64,000 bases of DNA. It comes from Motilimonas pumila. GTDB taxonomy: Bacteria > Pseudomonadota > Gammaproteobacteria > Enterobacterales > CBDFNC01. The notes beneath the pieces are model-generated. The model did not search any database. It had not been told where the DNA came from and was given only the letters and a program-made list of their open reading frames with translations. The translations under genes were made by a program, and so were the position numbers. The DNA lies in assembly GCF_003596335.1 (NCBI RefSeq), contig NZ_QZCH01000004.1, positions 152,206 to 216,205 on the forward strand, in the 5' to 3' direction. Below, piece after piece: positions 1-8,627 of this stretch; the first letter of the stretch is position 1; each line of letters begins with the position of its first letter.

Positions 1-277
1 GGTGTCGCCGAGACATTTCCACAGAAGCTTGCAGTTGCACAAACTTTGCGACACCTACCCCCTTAGCGTCACAAAAACTGTCAACATCGGCATTAAGCAA
101 AGCTCGCAGTGAGCCAAAGTGCTGTAATAATGCTTGTGCCAACTGCACAGCATCTAGCCCAGCGCAGCCCGTACGCAAGAAAATGGCCAGCAACTCTGCA
201 TCTGATAATGCTCTGGCACCTTGCTGCAGTAACTTTTCTCTTGGTCGTTGGTGGGCAGGCCAATGTTTAATCGACAT
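1..277 (-). CDS. radC: RadC family (JAB-domain) protein, N-terminal part
   Basis: This is the first 92 codons of a RadC-family protein; the rest lies beyond the left edge. The visible part begins [20 protein letters not shown] and continues with [15 protein letters not shown], the conserved N-terminal helix-hairpin-helix region of RadC. The C-terminal JAB/MPN metalloprotease-like domain is not in the window. Its role is poorly defined in the family: it was named for DNA repair, but that is doubted. It is divergent from coaBC, and radC next to coaBC-dut-slmA is a common gammaproteobacterial order. Start is the ATG at 277. Confidence 0.9.
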   Translation of the reverse strand, partial: MSIKHWPAHQRPREKLLQQGARALSDAELLAIFLRTGCAGLDAVQLAQALLQHFGSLRALLNADVDSFCDAKGVGVAKFVQLQASVEMSRRH

Positions 278-404
278 CACGGCTCCTCGCAGTAAACTAA
301 CAAAAAAGTCATTAATTAAAAGCTAGTCGATTGTCATGATCTAGAAAGCGTAAATTAAGATTAACTTGTGCTATCGTTGCGTTTTATTTTTTCTTGGGTA
401 ACCC

Positions 405-1601
405 ATGAGCCTGCACAATAAAAACATTTTATTAGGCATCAGCGGTGGCATTGCCGCGTACAAGTGTGCTGAACTGACCCGTCGTTTAAAAGATCACGGC
501 GCCAATGTCCGAGTCGTGATGACCAAAGGTGGCAAAGCCTTCATTACTCCGCTGACGATGCAAGCGGTATCAGGCAACCCAGTCTCTGACAGCTTACTTG
601 ACCCTGCCGCAGAAGCAGGCATGGGCCATATTGAGCTGGCCAAATGGGCAGATTTAGTGCTGGTGGCGCCAGCCAGTGCTAACACCTTGGCCAGACTAAG
701 TGCAGGCATGGCGGACGATTTGCTGGGCACATTATGCTTGGCTACGCCGGCTCCTATCGCTCTCGCCCCGGCCATGAATCAGCAAATGTATCTCGCGCCG
801 GCCACGCAAGAAAACTTAACCCGCTTAGCGCAACGTGGCGTGCATATCTGGGGACCCGCTGCAGGCGAACAAGCCTGTGGTGATGTGGGCCCAGGACGTA
901 TGCTTGAACCTAACGACTTGGTCGAGCGTTGCTTGCAACATTTTCAAGCCGGCAGTGCCCTTGCTGGGCTCAAACTATTGATTACCGCCGGCCCTACGCG
1001 AGAAGCGTTAGACCCGGTGCGTTACCTGTCGAACCACAGCTCAGGAAAAATGGGTTACGCCATTGCTGAAGCGGCGCTGGCAGCGGGAGCTGAAGTCACT
1101 TTAATAACAGGACCAGTAAATATTACCGCGCCAAGTCAGGCTCAAACCATTGCGGTTTGCAGTGCGCTTGAAATGCATCACGCGGCCATGAGCCAAGCGC
1201 CAGAACATGATATTTTCATCGCCTGCGCGGCAGTGGCGGATTATCGACCAGAGACGGTGGCAGATAACAAAATCAAAAAAAATGATGACGGCTTAGTCGT
1301 AAAAATGATCAAAAACCCTGATATTTTGGCCGATATCGCCAATAGTGATCCGCGCCCATTTTGTGTGGGGTTTGCTGCCGAAACGCAAGATGTGGCGCAT
1401 TACGCCAAAGGTAAGTTAAACCGAAAAAACCTCGACCTGATTGCCGCCAATGACGTGGCCAAAGCCGGCCAAGGTTTTAATACCGATAACAACGCGTTAA
1501 CCGTGTTTTCGAAAACGCAGCAATTTGACATTGCTTTCGCCAGTAAAGCAGACGTTGCCAAGCAACTGCTTAACATTATTCATCAGCAATATAACAAGTA
1601 A
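405..1601 (+). CDS. coaBC: Bifunctional phosphopantothenoylcysteine decarboxylase / phosphopantothenate-cysteine ligase
   Basis: Cytosolic enzyme for two successive steps of coenzyme A synthesis: CTP-dependent ligation of 4'-phosphopantothenate to cysteine (CoaB) and FMN-dependent decarboxylation to 4'-phosphopantetheine (CoaC). The CoaC flavoprotein half occupies about residues 1-190 ([10 protein letters not shown] at the start, then [12 protein letters not shown] and the PAMNQQMY active-site motif). The CoaB half follows with [18 protein letters not shown] and [13 protein letters not shown]. At 398 residues it is of normal length for the fusion. It starts at ATG 405 and is followed 17 bp later by dut, so the two are probably cotranscribed, as in many gammaproteobacteria. 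Confidence 0.97.
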   Translation: MSLHNKNILLGISGGIAAYKCAELTRRLKDHGANVRVVMTKGGKAFITPLTMQAVSGNPVSDSLLDPAAEAGMGHIELAKWADLVLVAPASANTLARLSAGMADDLLGTLCLATPAPIALAPAMNQQMYLAPATQENLTRLAQRGVHIWGPAAGEQACGDVGPGRMLEPNDLVERCLQHFQAGSALAGLKLLITAGPTREALDPVRYLSNHSSGKMGYAIAEAALAAGAEVTLITGPVNITAPSQAQTIAVCSALEMHHAAMSQAPEHDIFIACAAVADYRPETVADNKIKKNDDGLVVKMIKNPDILADIANSDPRPFCVGFAAETQDVAHYAKGKLNRKNLDLIAANDVAKAGQGFNTDNNALTVFSKTQQFDIAFASKADVAKQLLNIIHQQYNK

Positions 1602-1618
1602 AAAGAAAGACCTATTCA

Positions 1619-2074
1619 ATGAAAAAGATCGAACTAAAAATTCTCGACCCACGTATTGGCAATGAGCTGCCATTACCCACCTACGCAACCCCAGGCTCAG
1701 CGGGGCTGGATTTGAGGGCTTGCATTGATCAAGACCTCGAGCTTAAACCTGGTGAAACTCAGCTGATCCCGACAGGTATTGCTATCTACATTAACGACCC
1801 TAGCTTGGCTGCTACCATTTTGCCGCGCTCAGGTTTAGGCCACAAACATGGCATCGTGTTGGGCAATTTGGTCGGCCTGATTGATTCAGATTACCAGGGG
1901 CAACTCATGGTGTCTTGTTGGAACCGTGGCGACACAACATTCACCATTACGCAAGGTGAACGTATCGCACAGTTAGTTTTTGTGCCTGTAGTGCAAGCAG
2001 AATTTGAATTAGTTGAAGAGTTTGCCAGCAGCGAGCGTGGCGAAGGTGGTTTTGGCCATTCAGGCAGCCACTAA
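1619..2074 (+). CDS. dut: dUTP diphosphatase (dUTPase)
   Basis: Homotrimeric dUTPase that hydrolyses dUTP to dUMP and pyrophosphate, keeping uracil out of DNA and supplying dUMP for dTMP synthesis. The family motifs are visible in order: [37 protein letters not shown] and the flexible C-terminal [10 protein letters not shown] arm that closes the active site. The 151-residue length is standard. It lies between coaBC and slmA with short gaps (17 and 23 bp), consistent with one transcript. Confidence 0.97.
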   Translation: MKKIELKILDPRIGNELPLPTYATPGSAGLDLRACIDQDLELKPGETQLIPTGIAIYINDPSLAATILPRSGLGHKHGIVLGNLVGLIDSDYQGQLMVSCWNRGDTTFTITQGERIAQLVFVPVVQAEFELVEEFASSERGEGGFGHSGSH

Positions 2075-2097
2075 GCTCTTTGGTATAAGGAAACGCC

Positions 2098-2691
2098 ATG
2101 CCAGCGAACAGTAAAGTAAATCGTAAAGAACAAATCTTACAATGTTTGGCGCAAATGCTAGAAACCGCGCCAGGGCAACGCATTACAACCGCTAAACTTG
2201 CCAAGCAAGTGGGTGTATCGGAAGCAGCGCTATATCGCCACTTCCCCAGTAAAGCGCGTATGTTTGAGGGGTTAATCGAGTTTATAGAAGAATCTTTACT
2301 CTCACGTATTAACCTGATTTTGGAAGAAGAGAAGGATACTTTTAACCGTATTCATCACATCTTGCATTTAATTTTAAGTTTTACCGAACGCAACCCTGGC
2401 ATCACTCGGATTTTAACCGGTGATGCATTATTGGGTGAAAATGATCGTTTACGCAGTCGTATTCAAGGTTTATTCGAAAAGCTAGAAACGCAGATAAAAC
2501 AGGTACTCAGAGAAAAGAAACTGCGTGAAGGCCAAGGTTTTAATTTGGATGAAGGCGCACTGGCGAATCTACTTTTGGCCTTTGCTGAAGGTAAAGTGAA
2601 TCAATTTGTTCGTACCGAATTCAAGCAAAAGCCGACCGCCGACTTTGACGCCCAGTGGAGCTTTATTCGCAATCAACTGCTGCATAGCTAA
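2098..2691 (+). CDS. slmA: Nucleoid occlusion factor SlmA (TetR-family)
   Basis: TetR-fold DNA-binding protein. In the family it binds SBS sites across the chromosome and antagonises FtsZ polymerisation over the nucleoid. The N-terminal helix-turn-helix is visible at about residues 28-52 ([20 protein letters not shown], the near-invariant SlmA/TetR recognition helix). The remaining 140 or so residues are the helical ligand/dimer domain. At 197 residues it matches the E. coli protein (198). It is the last gene of the coaBC-dut-slmA group and is followed by an intrinsic terminator at 2727. Confidence 0.95.
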   Translation: MPANSKVNRKEQILQCLAQMLETAPGQRITTAKLAKQVGVSEAALYRHFPSKARMFEGLIEFIEESLLSRINLILEEEKDTFNRIHHILHLILSFTERNPGITRILTGDALLGENDRLRSRIQGLFEKLETQIKQVLREKKLREGQGFNLDEGALANLLLAFAEGKVNQFVRTEFKQKPTADFDAQWSFIRNQLLHS

Positions 2692-2726
2692 TTCTCCTCG
2701 CTTTACTTCATAACCCTTATGAAATG

Positions 2727-2763
2727 AACAATAGGCAACGAAACAAGTTGCCTATTGTTTCTA
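2727..2763 (+). terminator. Rho-independent terminator after slmA
   Basis: A 13-bp perfect stem (2727-2739 pairing with 2747-2759) has a 7-nt loop and is followed by a short T-rich tail. It ends the coaBC-dut-slmA transcript before the channel gene. Confidence 0.8.
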
Positions 2764-2856
2764 CACACTTTTCAGCTAGTATATGGGCAAATCACGAATC
2801 CCTCATATTAAGCTAATATGAATCACTACCACTTTGACCTTACTAAGGGCTAATTT

Positions 2857-3687
2857 ATGGATGAAATAATACAAGAGTCAGGCACTTGGCTACAAAACAA
2901 CCAAGCATTACTGATTGAATACGCAGTCAACATTGGCGCAGCTGTGCTTATTTTGTTTTTCGGCTTTATCGCCGCCGGCATGATCTCCAATGGTTTTGGT
3001 AAAGTCTTAAAGGCAAAAAACCTTGACAAAACCATCGTCGATTTCGTTTCAGGTCTAGTGCGTTACGGCGTTTTGGCCTTTGTAATTATTGCAGCTTTGG
3101 GCCGTGTGGGCGTACAAACTGCGTCATTTGTCGCGGTTATTGGTGCAGCCGGTTTAGCCATTGGCTTAGCGCTACAAGGCTCATTGTCTAACTTTGCCTC
3201 TGGCGTATTGTTAATACTATTTCGCCCATTCAAAGCCGGTGACTACGTTGAAATTGCGGGTGCCGCGGGCAGTGTTGACTCGATTCAAATCTTCTCGACC
3301 GTGCTTACTACGCCAGACAACAAAGTAGTCGTTGCACCCAACGCAGCAGTGCTTGGTGGTAACATCATCAACTACTCTAAGATGCCCACTCGCCGTATCG
3401 ACATGGTCGTGGGCGTGAGTTACAACGCGGATTTAAAACAAACTCAAGAAGTATTAACACGCATTGTTAAAGCTGACGAGCGTGTACTGAAAGACCCTGC
3501 TCCAACCATCGAAGTGGTGGCGCTGGCCGACTCTTCAGTCAACTTCGTGGTCCGCCCATGGGTGAAAACGGCCGATTACTGGGACGTTTATTTTGCCCTG
3601 CACAAAGCCATTAAAATTGGTTTGGATGAGGCAAGCATTGAGATCCCATTTCCACAAATGGATGTACACGTCAACAAAGTGGCGTAA
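2857..3687 (+). CDS. mscS: Small-conductance mechanosensitive channel, MscS family
   Basis: Inner-membrane channel that opens under membrane tension to release solutes on hypo-osmotic shock. Three N-terminal hydrophobic segments are visible (about residues 18-40, 64-84 and 88-125). The third carries the Gly/Ala-rich pore helix (AVIGAAGLAIGLALQGSLSN) followed by FASGVLLILFRPFKAGDYVE, the hallmark of MscS. The beta domain and cytoplasmic cage follow. Length (276) is close to E. coli MscS (286). It is a single-gene unit between two hairpins. Paralogues are common, so assignment to MscS itself rather than another small homologue is by length and motif. Confidence 0.93.
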   Translation: MDEIIQESGTWLQNNQALLIEYAVNIGAAVLILFFGFIAAGMISNGFGKVLKAKNLDKTIVDFVSGLVRYGVLAFVIIAALGRVGVQTASFVAVIGAAGLAIGLALQGSLSNFASGVLLILFRPFKAGDYVEIAGAAGSVDSIQIFSTVLTTPDNKVVVAPNAAVLGGNIINYSKMPTRRIDMVVGVSYNADLKQTQEVLTRIVKADERVLKDPAPTIEVVALADSSVNFVVRPWVKTADYWDVYFALHKAIKIGLDEASIEIPFPQMDVHVNKVA

Positions 3688-3698
3688 AGGTAAAGAAG

Positions 3699-3721
3699 AT
3701 ACAGCCCAACTAGGGCTGTAT
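3699..3721. terminator. Hairpin between convergent genes, probable bidirectional terminator
   Basis: A 9-bp perfect stem (3699-3707 with 3713-3721) and a 5-nt loop lie between the convergent mscS and the AGE-family gene. The flanking T tract is short in both directions, so its strength is uncertain. Confidence 0.55.
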
Positions 3722-3724
3722 TAG

Positions 3725-4909
3725 TTAGGCTATCGCATTCAGTACTTCAAAGCAGGCACCTATGGTGTGATAGTCTATTTTTGCCCCTGGGCTAGCAATC
3801 AGCTGGTCGGCAACTTGATTATCTCGGGTCAATACGCGCCACCATGGTTGATGTTTTTCACCACAAAAGTGCTGCCAACTGTACTGCCATAGTTGATCAT
3901 AGTGCTGCCAGTATTGTTCATTGCCTGTTACCTTCGCCAACATAGCCGCAGCCGCCAATGATTCGGCTTGTACCCAGAAATACTTATCGTCATCACAGAC
4001 TTTTCCATCCGGGTCAAAACCATACACCAAACCGCCATATTGCTCGTCCCAAGCAAACTGCCAAGCTTGTTGAAACAAGTGTTCGGCACTGGTGACCAAC
4101 CAATCTAACTGGCTGTGTTTATTTATCTGTAACAGTAGCTTGGCCCATTCGGTCAAGTGACCAGGCTGAAAACCCCACGGTTTATATAAGTTTTTCGGAT
4201 CGTTTTTGTTGTATTCCCAGTCCACTTGCCAATTTTGGTTGTAATGCTCCCAAATCAAGCCATTGGTGGTGGCTGTTTGGCGACGACAGATGTTGTCAGC
4301 AATCGTAATCGCGCGTTGTAAAAACTGACTATCTTGGCTTGCCTCATACGCAGCAATCATAGCTTCACAAGCGTGCATATTCGCATTTTGACCACGATAA
4401 CTGTCTAGAGATAGCCAATCTGGGCTGGCTTGATCGGCATACAAGCCATGTTCCGGCTGCCAAAAGCGCTGCTCCATAATATCAAACGCCTGATACAGCC
4501 CTTCTTTAGCGCCTGCTAACCCAGATTTAAGACACCCTGCGTACATCAGCACCACAAAGGCTAGGCCATAACAATAATTGTCTTGCTCTATTGGGTGTTG
4601 TCCATCCATGACCCAATTAAAGCCTTGACGAGTAGCATCAAAATGTTGCTCTGCCACATATTTCATACCATGCTCGGCTAAGGCGAGCCACTCTGGCCGT
4701 TGATAATGCCTGCCCGCAGTAGCGAATACCCAGGTTAAGCGGGTGGAGCTCACAAGCTGCTTTTTACCTGCGTCTTGGTGCTGACCGTTGGGAAATAATG
4801 ATTGAAAAAACCCACCTTGGTTATCAATGGCATACGTTTGGTAGAACTCGGTCAACTGTTGAATATGAGAATCAATAAATTGCGGGTCGCGAAAAGGCAC
4901 CGTGGTCAT
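3725..4909 (-). CDS. AGE-family sugar epimerase/isomerase, probably D-mannose isomerase
   Basis: An (alpha/alpha)6-barrel protein of the N-acylglucosamine 2-epimerase family, 394 residues, with the typical length and Trp/His-rich segments (STRLTWVFATAG, YKPWGFQPGHLTEWAKLL, KYFWVQAESLAAAAML). Family members interconvert mannose and fructose or epimerise GlcNAc/ManNAc or cellobiose. The upstream gene is a fructokinase, so mannose-to-fructose isomerisation is the best guess (inference from context). Start is ATG 4909, with an AGGAG Shine-Dalgarno ending 5 bases upstream; a GTG two codons earlier lies inside that Shine-Dalgarno and is unlikely. The gap to the kinase stop is only 12 bp, so the two form an operon. 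Confidence 0.85.
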   Translation of the reverse strand: MTTVPFRDPQFIDSHIQQLTEFYQTYAIDNQGGFFQSLFPNGQHQDAGKKQLVSSTRLTWVFATAGRHYQRPEWLALAEHGMKYVAEQHFDATRQGFNWVMDGQHPIEQDNYCYGLAFVVLMYAGCLKSGLAGAKEGLYQAFDIMEQRFWQPEHGLYADQASPDWLSLDSYRGQNANMHACEAMIAAYEASQDSQFLQRAITIADNICRRQTATTNGLIWEHYNQNWQVDWEYNKNDPKNLYKPWGFQPGHLTEWAKLLLQINKHSQLDWLVTSAEHLFQQAWQFAWDEQYGGLVYGFDPDGKVCDDDKYFWVQAESLAAAAMLAKVTGNEQYWQHYDQLWQYSWQHFCGEKHQPWWRVLTRDNQVADQLIASPGAKIDYHTIGACFEVLNAIA

Positions 4910-4921
4910 ATACACTCCTGA

Positions 4922-5905
4922 TTAAGCTTGTCTAAGATTGCTAGGCATGTCAGCAACGGTAGGCAATGCGGTCCAAGCACCTTGAGTGCTCACCGCATAG
5001 CCGCCGCAAGTTACTGCAGTGAGCATAGCTTGTTGTAACTGTTCTGGTTCGTTAAGAGTTAACTGTAAAGCGTGACGAGAAGTAATAGCTTGCGCCAATA
5101 GCCCGTATAACCAACCGCCCATAAACGCGTCTCCTGCTCCTGTAGTATCAACCACATTGACTTTAGGCGTGGCTTGCTGAAGCTGCAACTGCTTAGAGAA
5201 AAGTTGTACCGGATTGCCCCCGTCTGTAACCAGGATGATACTTGGTCCCAGCTTTAACAAATCCTGAATAAACTCGGTAGAGCTGCGCTCGGCCGCTAAA
5301 TACTCAACTTCTTCAAGACTTAACTTAATGATGTCGCAGTGAGAAATACAGTCCATCACACGACTTACAAGGGCACTGGTGTCGGCCCATAAAGGCAATC
5401 GAAGATTGACGTCAAAACTGTTGATGTAGCCACATTTTCGAGCTTGGTGTAGCCCTGTTAAGGTCGTCTCAAAAATACGCTCATCGGTTAAGGTGTTTGA
5501 GCAAATATGAAAAATGCCCTCGCCATTGAATAATTCAGAGGTGAAGTAATCAGCAGAAAAATGTAGGTCAGCACTGTTATTTCGAGAAAATGAAAATGAA
5601 CGCTCACCGTGCTCGTCTAGGCTGACAAATGCCATTGGCGTAGGGTGGTCAGCATCCGTCAGCAAATGTTGCGTATCAACTTTAAACTGCTGTAAACACT
5701 TACGTAAAAAAATACCCGCGTCATCTTCACCCACAGCACCTACAAATTTGGCATCCTGCCCTAAACGTGCCAATGCAACCGCTACGTTAGCAGGGGCACC
5801 ACCGGGAAATTGCCCTTTCACAGGAATTTCCAACTCACCAAATGCTTGGGTTTGCAGCGGGATCCAATCAATCAACACTTCGCCAAACGCGATCAAACTT
5901 GCCAT
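4922..5905 (-). CDS. PfkB-family carbohydrate kinase, probable fructokinase
   Basis: ATP-dependent sugar kinase of the ribokinase/PfkB fold, 327 residues. Signature 1 is the early Gly-rich FPGGAPANVAVALARLG. Signature 2 is near the C-terminus (VNVVDTTGAGDAFMGGWLYGL), including the catalytic Asp of GAGD. The N-terminus (FGEVLIDWIP) is typical of fructokinases that make fructose-6-phosphate. It precedes an AGE-family isomerase in an operon, which supports a mannose to fructose to fructose-6-phosphate route. Start is ATG 5905, with GGAG 6 bases upstream; an in-frame TTG at 5920 is less likely. Confidence 0.88.
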   Translation of the reverse strand: MASLIAFGEVLIDWIPLQTQAFGELEIPVKGQFPGGAPANVAVALARLGQDAKFVGAVGEDDAGIFLRKCLQQFKVDTQHLLTDADHPTPMAFVSLDEHGERSFSFSRNNSADLHFSADYFTSELFNGEGIFHICSNTLTDERIFETTLTGLHQARKCGYINSFDVNLRLPLWADTSALVSRVMDCISHCDIIKLSLEEVEYLAAERSSTEFIQDLLKLGPSIILVTDGGNPVQLFSKQLQLQQATPKVNVVDTTGAGDAFMGGWLYGLLAQAITSRHALQLTLNEPEQLQQAMLTAVTCGGYAVSTQGAWTALPTVADMPSNLRQA

Positions 5906-6348
5906 AACAACTCCAGCCAAAATAGGAATGCCAAAGATACTAGCACTCCAGCATTTAAATTAAGTGAAATAATTCACGATAAACAAATTTAAAAACATAA
6001 ATAACCACACAAATCAATTTTCATCGTCATTGAAAGATAATCACTCTGAATATGGCGATGAATCATGCTTACCTGCATTTATCCTAACGGTAAACTCGCC
6101 ATCAAAAAGCGCAGCCTTTTACATTCTTTAAGGATAATAGTATTTGACTCAGAGGGACGAAATGAATGGAGGTTAGACCGACGGGGCTACGCAGTGGAAT
6201 AAAGAAGCGTTGAGCCTAATTGACTGCTCTTGAAGCGCGGTTAAGCCGAGCGCCAAAGAGTTCAAACGGCTTTTTCCAACGTGTGATGACACAAGTATCA
6301 AAAGCTAGGTAAACAGCCAACCAGCAACGCACTGGTTGGCAATATGAC
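5906..6348. other. Intergenic region, no gene recognised
   Basis: 443 bp between the kinase start and the glpG end. It holds a near-palindrome GTGAAATAATTCAC at 5964-5977, just upstream of the kinase and a possible operator. It also holds an unexplained structured stretch (6227-6260, outer CTCTT/AAGAG pairing around a GCGC-containing stem) and the glpG terminator at 6316-6340. No convincing reading frame was found on either strand. Confidence 0.5.
6316..6340 (-). terminator. Terminator after glpG
   Basis: A 9-bp perfect stem (6316-6324 with 6332-6340) and a 7-nt loop lie just past the glpG stop. On the minus strand it is followed by a modest T-rich stretch (TGTTTACC). Confidence 0.6.
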
Positions 6349-7191
6349 TTAAGCAGAGCGTTTAGGGTGATCTAAAAACGCGAGCAATAAGCCCACGGCT
6401 AGGCCGAATAAATGGACTAAATTGGCCATTGAGGGACCAATGACGTCCATAAAACCTAATGCCAACCAAAACAGCATAAAGCCCATGAGTGGGTTTGGTA
6501 GTCCTAAGCCTTGTTCAGGATCGCGTTTACCCGCTAACCAGACGTAACCGGCCAAAGCATACACTACGCCAGATAAGCCACCGAAGTTAGGCCCCACCAT
6601 AATGAATTGCACCGTATTAGGCAAAATCGAAGCGATGATAAACAAAGTTAACAGCTTGTTTGAGCCTTTGCGATCTTCTATCAGTCCACCCAAGTGCCAC
6701 CACCACAGTAAGTTAAACACTATGTGCAGCACGCTAAAATGCAGCAAGGTGGGACTAAAAAATCGCCACACTTGCATGGATTGCATATCAGCAAAACTTG
6801 GGAAAAAGCTCAAAGCTTCATAAATTGGGCGAAAGAAGCCCATGTTCATCAGTAAATATAAGCCTAAGCAAGCCGCAAATACCACCAAGGTTAATGGGCC
6901 GGCATGAAATAAAAAGTTACGAACAATTAACCAACCGCCGCCTTGGTAATTCAGATCGCCGCGGTCAGTTTTTCCTAAATCCCAACTGGCTTGGTGGTAT
7001 TTAGGATCATTAGGGTGCTGCACAAAGTGTCGTAAAACAGTCAGCGCCTGCTCGGCATCGTCGTCATTAACCACAAACACTCGAGCAGCATCTTCCTCAC
7101 GTTCCATAGTGCACGCAATGCCTTGGGTTTGCATATAATCCAAGTAAGCTTGGGCAGCTCGGACGTTTTCTAATACCGCTAATTCGCGCAA
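6349..7191 (-). CDS. glpG: Rhomboid-family intramembrane serine protease GlpG
   Basis: Inner-membrane rhomboid protease that cleaves transmembrane substrates inside the bilayer. The N-terminal cytoplasmic domain (LENVRAAQAYLDYMQTQGI) matches GlpG, followed by about six membrane segments. The catalytic dyad is visible as GLSG (Ser207) and the His260 of NLVHLFGLAVG; HIVFNLLWWWHLGG supplies the oxyanion His/Asn. Length 280 is close to E. coli (276). Start is a TTG at 7191, with AGGAG 6 bases upstream, aligned with the E. coli N-terminus. It lies 41 bp downstream of glpE, so they are probably cotranscribed. Confidence 0.95.
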   Translation of the reverse strand: MRELAVLENVRAAQAYLDYMQTQGIACTMEREEDAARVFVVNDDDAEQALTVLRHFVQHPNDPKYHQASWDLGKTDRGDLNYQGGGWLIVRNFLFHAGPLTLVVFAACLGLYLLMNMGFFRPIYEALSFFPSFADMQSMQVWRFFSPTLLHFSVLHIVFNLLWWWHLGGLIEDRKGSNKLLTLFIIASILPNTVQFIMVGPNFGGLSGVVYALAGYVWLAGKRDPEQGLGLPNPLMGFMLFWLALGFMDVIGPSMANLVHLFGLAVGLLLAFLDHPKRSA

Positions 7192-7232
7192 TCTTGTCTC
7201 CTAATTTTCTTATCCGCGATACCTATATCACG

Positions 7233-7541
7233 CTAGGCTTCAATTTGACGACGCCACAACTCCATGCCGCCATCCATGCTATAAACCGCATCATAGCCTT
7301 GGTTTAATAAGTACTGCGCAGCGCCTTGGCTAGAATTACCGTGGTAACACACCACAACAACTGGGGTGTCAAAATCCACTTGGTCCATAAACTGTACCAG
7401 GCTGTCATTGGTAAGGTGAAACGCACCTTCAATATGGCCTGCTTCGAATGACTGCGGATCACGGATATCCGCAATCTTAGCTTCACCTTTAGCAAGCAAC
7501 TCTGCGGTATCCACTACCGAAATGTGTTCAAATTGGTCCAT
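7233..7541 (-). CDS. glpE: Thiosulfate sulfurtransferase GlpE (single-domain rhodanese)
   Basis: Cytosolic single-domain rhodanese that transfers sulfur from thiosulfate to acceptors such as cyanide or thioredoxin. [17 protein letters not shown] is the CH2A-type motif, and the active-site loop CYHGNSS places the catalytic Cys at residue 65, the same position as in E. coli GlpE. Length 102 is typical. Start is ATG 7541, with GGAAG upstream; a TTG one codon earlier is possible. It sits between the K+ channel gene (stop at 7558) and glpG, all on one strand with small gaps. Confidence 0.93.
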   Translation of the reverse strand: MDQFEHISVVDTAELLAKGEAKIADIRDPQSFEAGHIEGAFHLTNDSLVQFMDQVDFDTPVVVVCYHGNSSQGAAQYLLNQGYDAVYSMDGGMELWRRQIEA

Positions 7542-7557
7542 CAATACTTCCTTTTAA

Positions 7558-8625
7558 TTACTTCACAGCCAAGCTAGGCCAATCAACTTCCGTAGCCAAT
7601 AAGCGAACATCGGCGATGTAATGAATATATTGCCCGGCGCTAACTTGAAAATCGCTCGCGGGGTTTAACTGCATGCCGTTACCATTTTTATAACTGGCAA
7701 TCCCCACCACCGTACACCTGTATTGTTGTCGAAAACCTTGTGCAAGTGATTCAAAATTTCCGCCTGTATAACTTTCTGGCACGACCATGCTATAAAGCGT
7801 GGCACCTTTAGTCACTGAAAATAATTGCTCAGCTACTTGACTGGAGCCCGGGTCTTGCATGCTTCTTACCAACATTTCAGCTTGATGAGAACTGCTACAT
7901 TCAACGTTGTCACAATGTAATTTCAGTAACTTAGATTTACTTTGATCAATAAAGTAAGCTGAAATATTCGCATTTTTATCCGCCACGGCACCCAGGGCTA
8001 GCGCGGTAGTGAGCGTTTCGTCATCATGCTCCCCGTCAATGATGATCCTAGCGGCTTTGTTAGCTGCGACTCGCGCTAACTCTGTCGGCTCAGTAAATGA
8101 GCGCATCTTGGCAAATTCAATGCCAAATTTGTCCGCAAACGGATGCTGCATATCACGCGTCACACACAGTATTATTTTCCGCTGCAGACGCTTTTTATCG
8201 GCCAGAATATACTGAATGACTTGCTCTGTTTTATCTGCATTCCAACCAAATACCAAGACATGGTCTTGATAATCACTGTAATCACCTAAGCCGTTCATAC
8301 CTTTCCTTAAAATAGCCAAGGCTAATTGGCTGAATTTACCGATTAAGGCGCCAAAAACCAATAATCCAGTAGGAATTTGATATAACGCCACCACATATTT
8401 ACCTGCACTTGTCACAGGACTAAAATCACCAAACCCTACGGTAGAAACCACCACCATGGAATAATAAATAAAGGTGTCTGGGTGAATTAATTCGGTTTCA
8501 CCACACAGCCACAATAGCACCCAACTAGTAGATACTTGCAGCAGTAAAATTCCAAATAAGCCAAACCAACTTAGATCTTCAGTCAGCCGCTGCACTACGT
8601 GAACCAGACGTTGAAAAATTGGCAT
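7558..8625 (-). CDS. Two-TM potassium channel with cytoplasmic TrkA-N (RCK) domain
   Basis: Inner-membrane K+ channel-like protein of 355 residues. Two hydrophobic segments (about residues 17-40 and 78-105) flank a pore loop with the selectivity filter TVGFGD at residues 62-67. The rest is a cytoplasmic Rossmann-type RCK/TrkA-N domain (DHVLVFGWNADKTEQVIQYIL), in which FGWN replaces the usual GxGxxG. The family gates K+ flow by ligand binding to the RCK ring; the ligand is unknown here. It starts 2 bp after the ilvA stop, with AGGGG upstream, so it is translated from the ilvA transcript or a nested promoter. Confidence 0.88.
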   Translation of the reverse strand: MPIFQRLVHVVQRLTEDLSWFGLFGILLLQVSTSWVLLWLCGETELIHPDTFIYYSMVVVSTVGFGDFSPVTSAGKYVVALYQIPTGLLVFGALIGKFSQLALAILRKGMNGLGDYSDYQDHVLVFGWNADKTEQVIQYILADKKRLQRKIILCVTRDMQHPFADKFGIEFAKMRSFTEPTELARVAANKAARIIIDGEHDDETLTTALALGAVADKNANISAYFIDQSKSKLLKLHCDNVECSSSHQAEMLVRSMQDPGSSQVAEQLFSVTKGATLYSMVVPESYTGGNFESLAQGFRQQYRCTVVGIASYKNGNGMQLNPASDFQVSAGQYIHYIADVRLLATEVDWPSLAVK

Positions 8626-8627
8626 GT

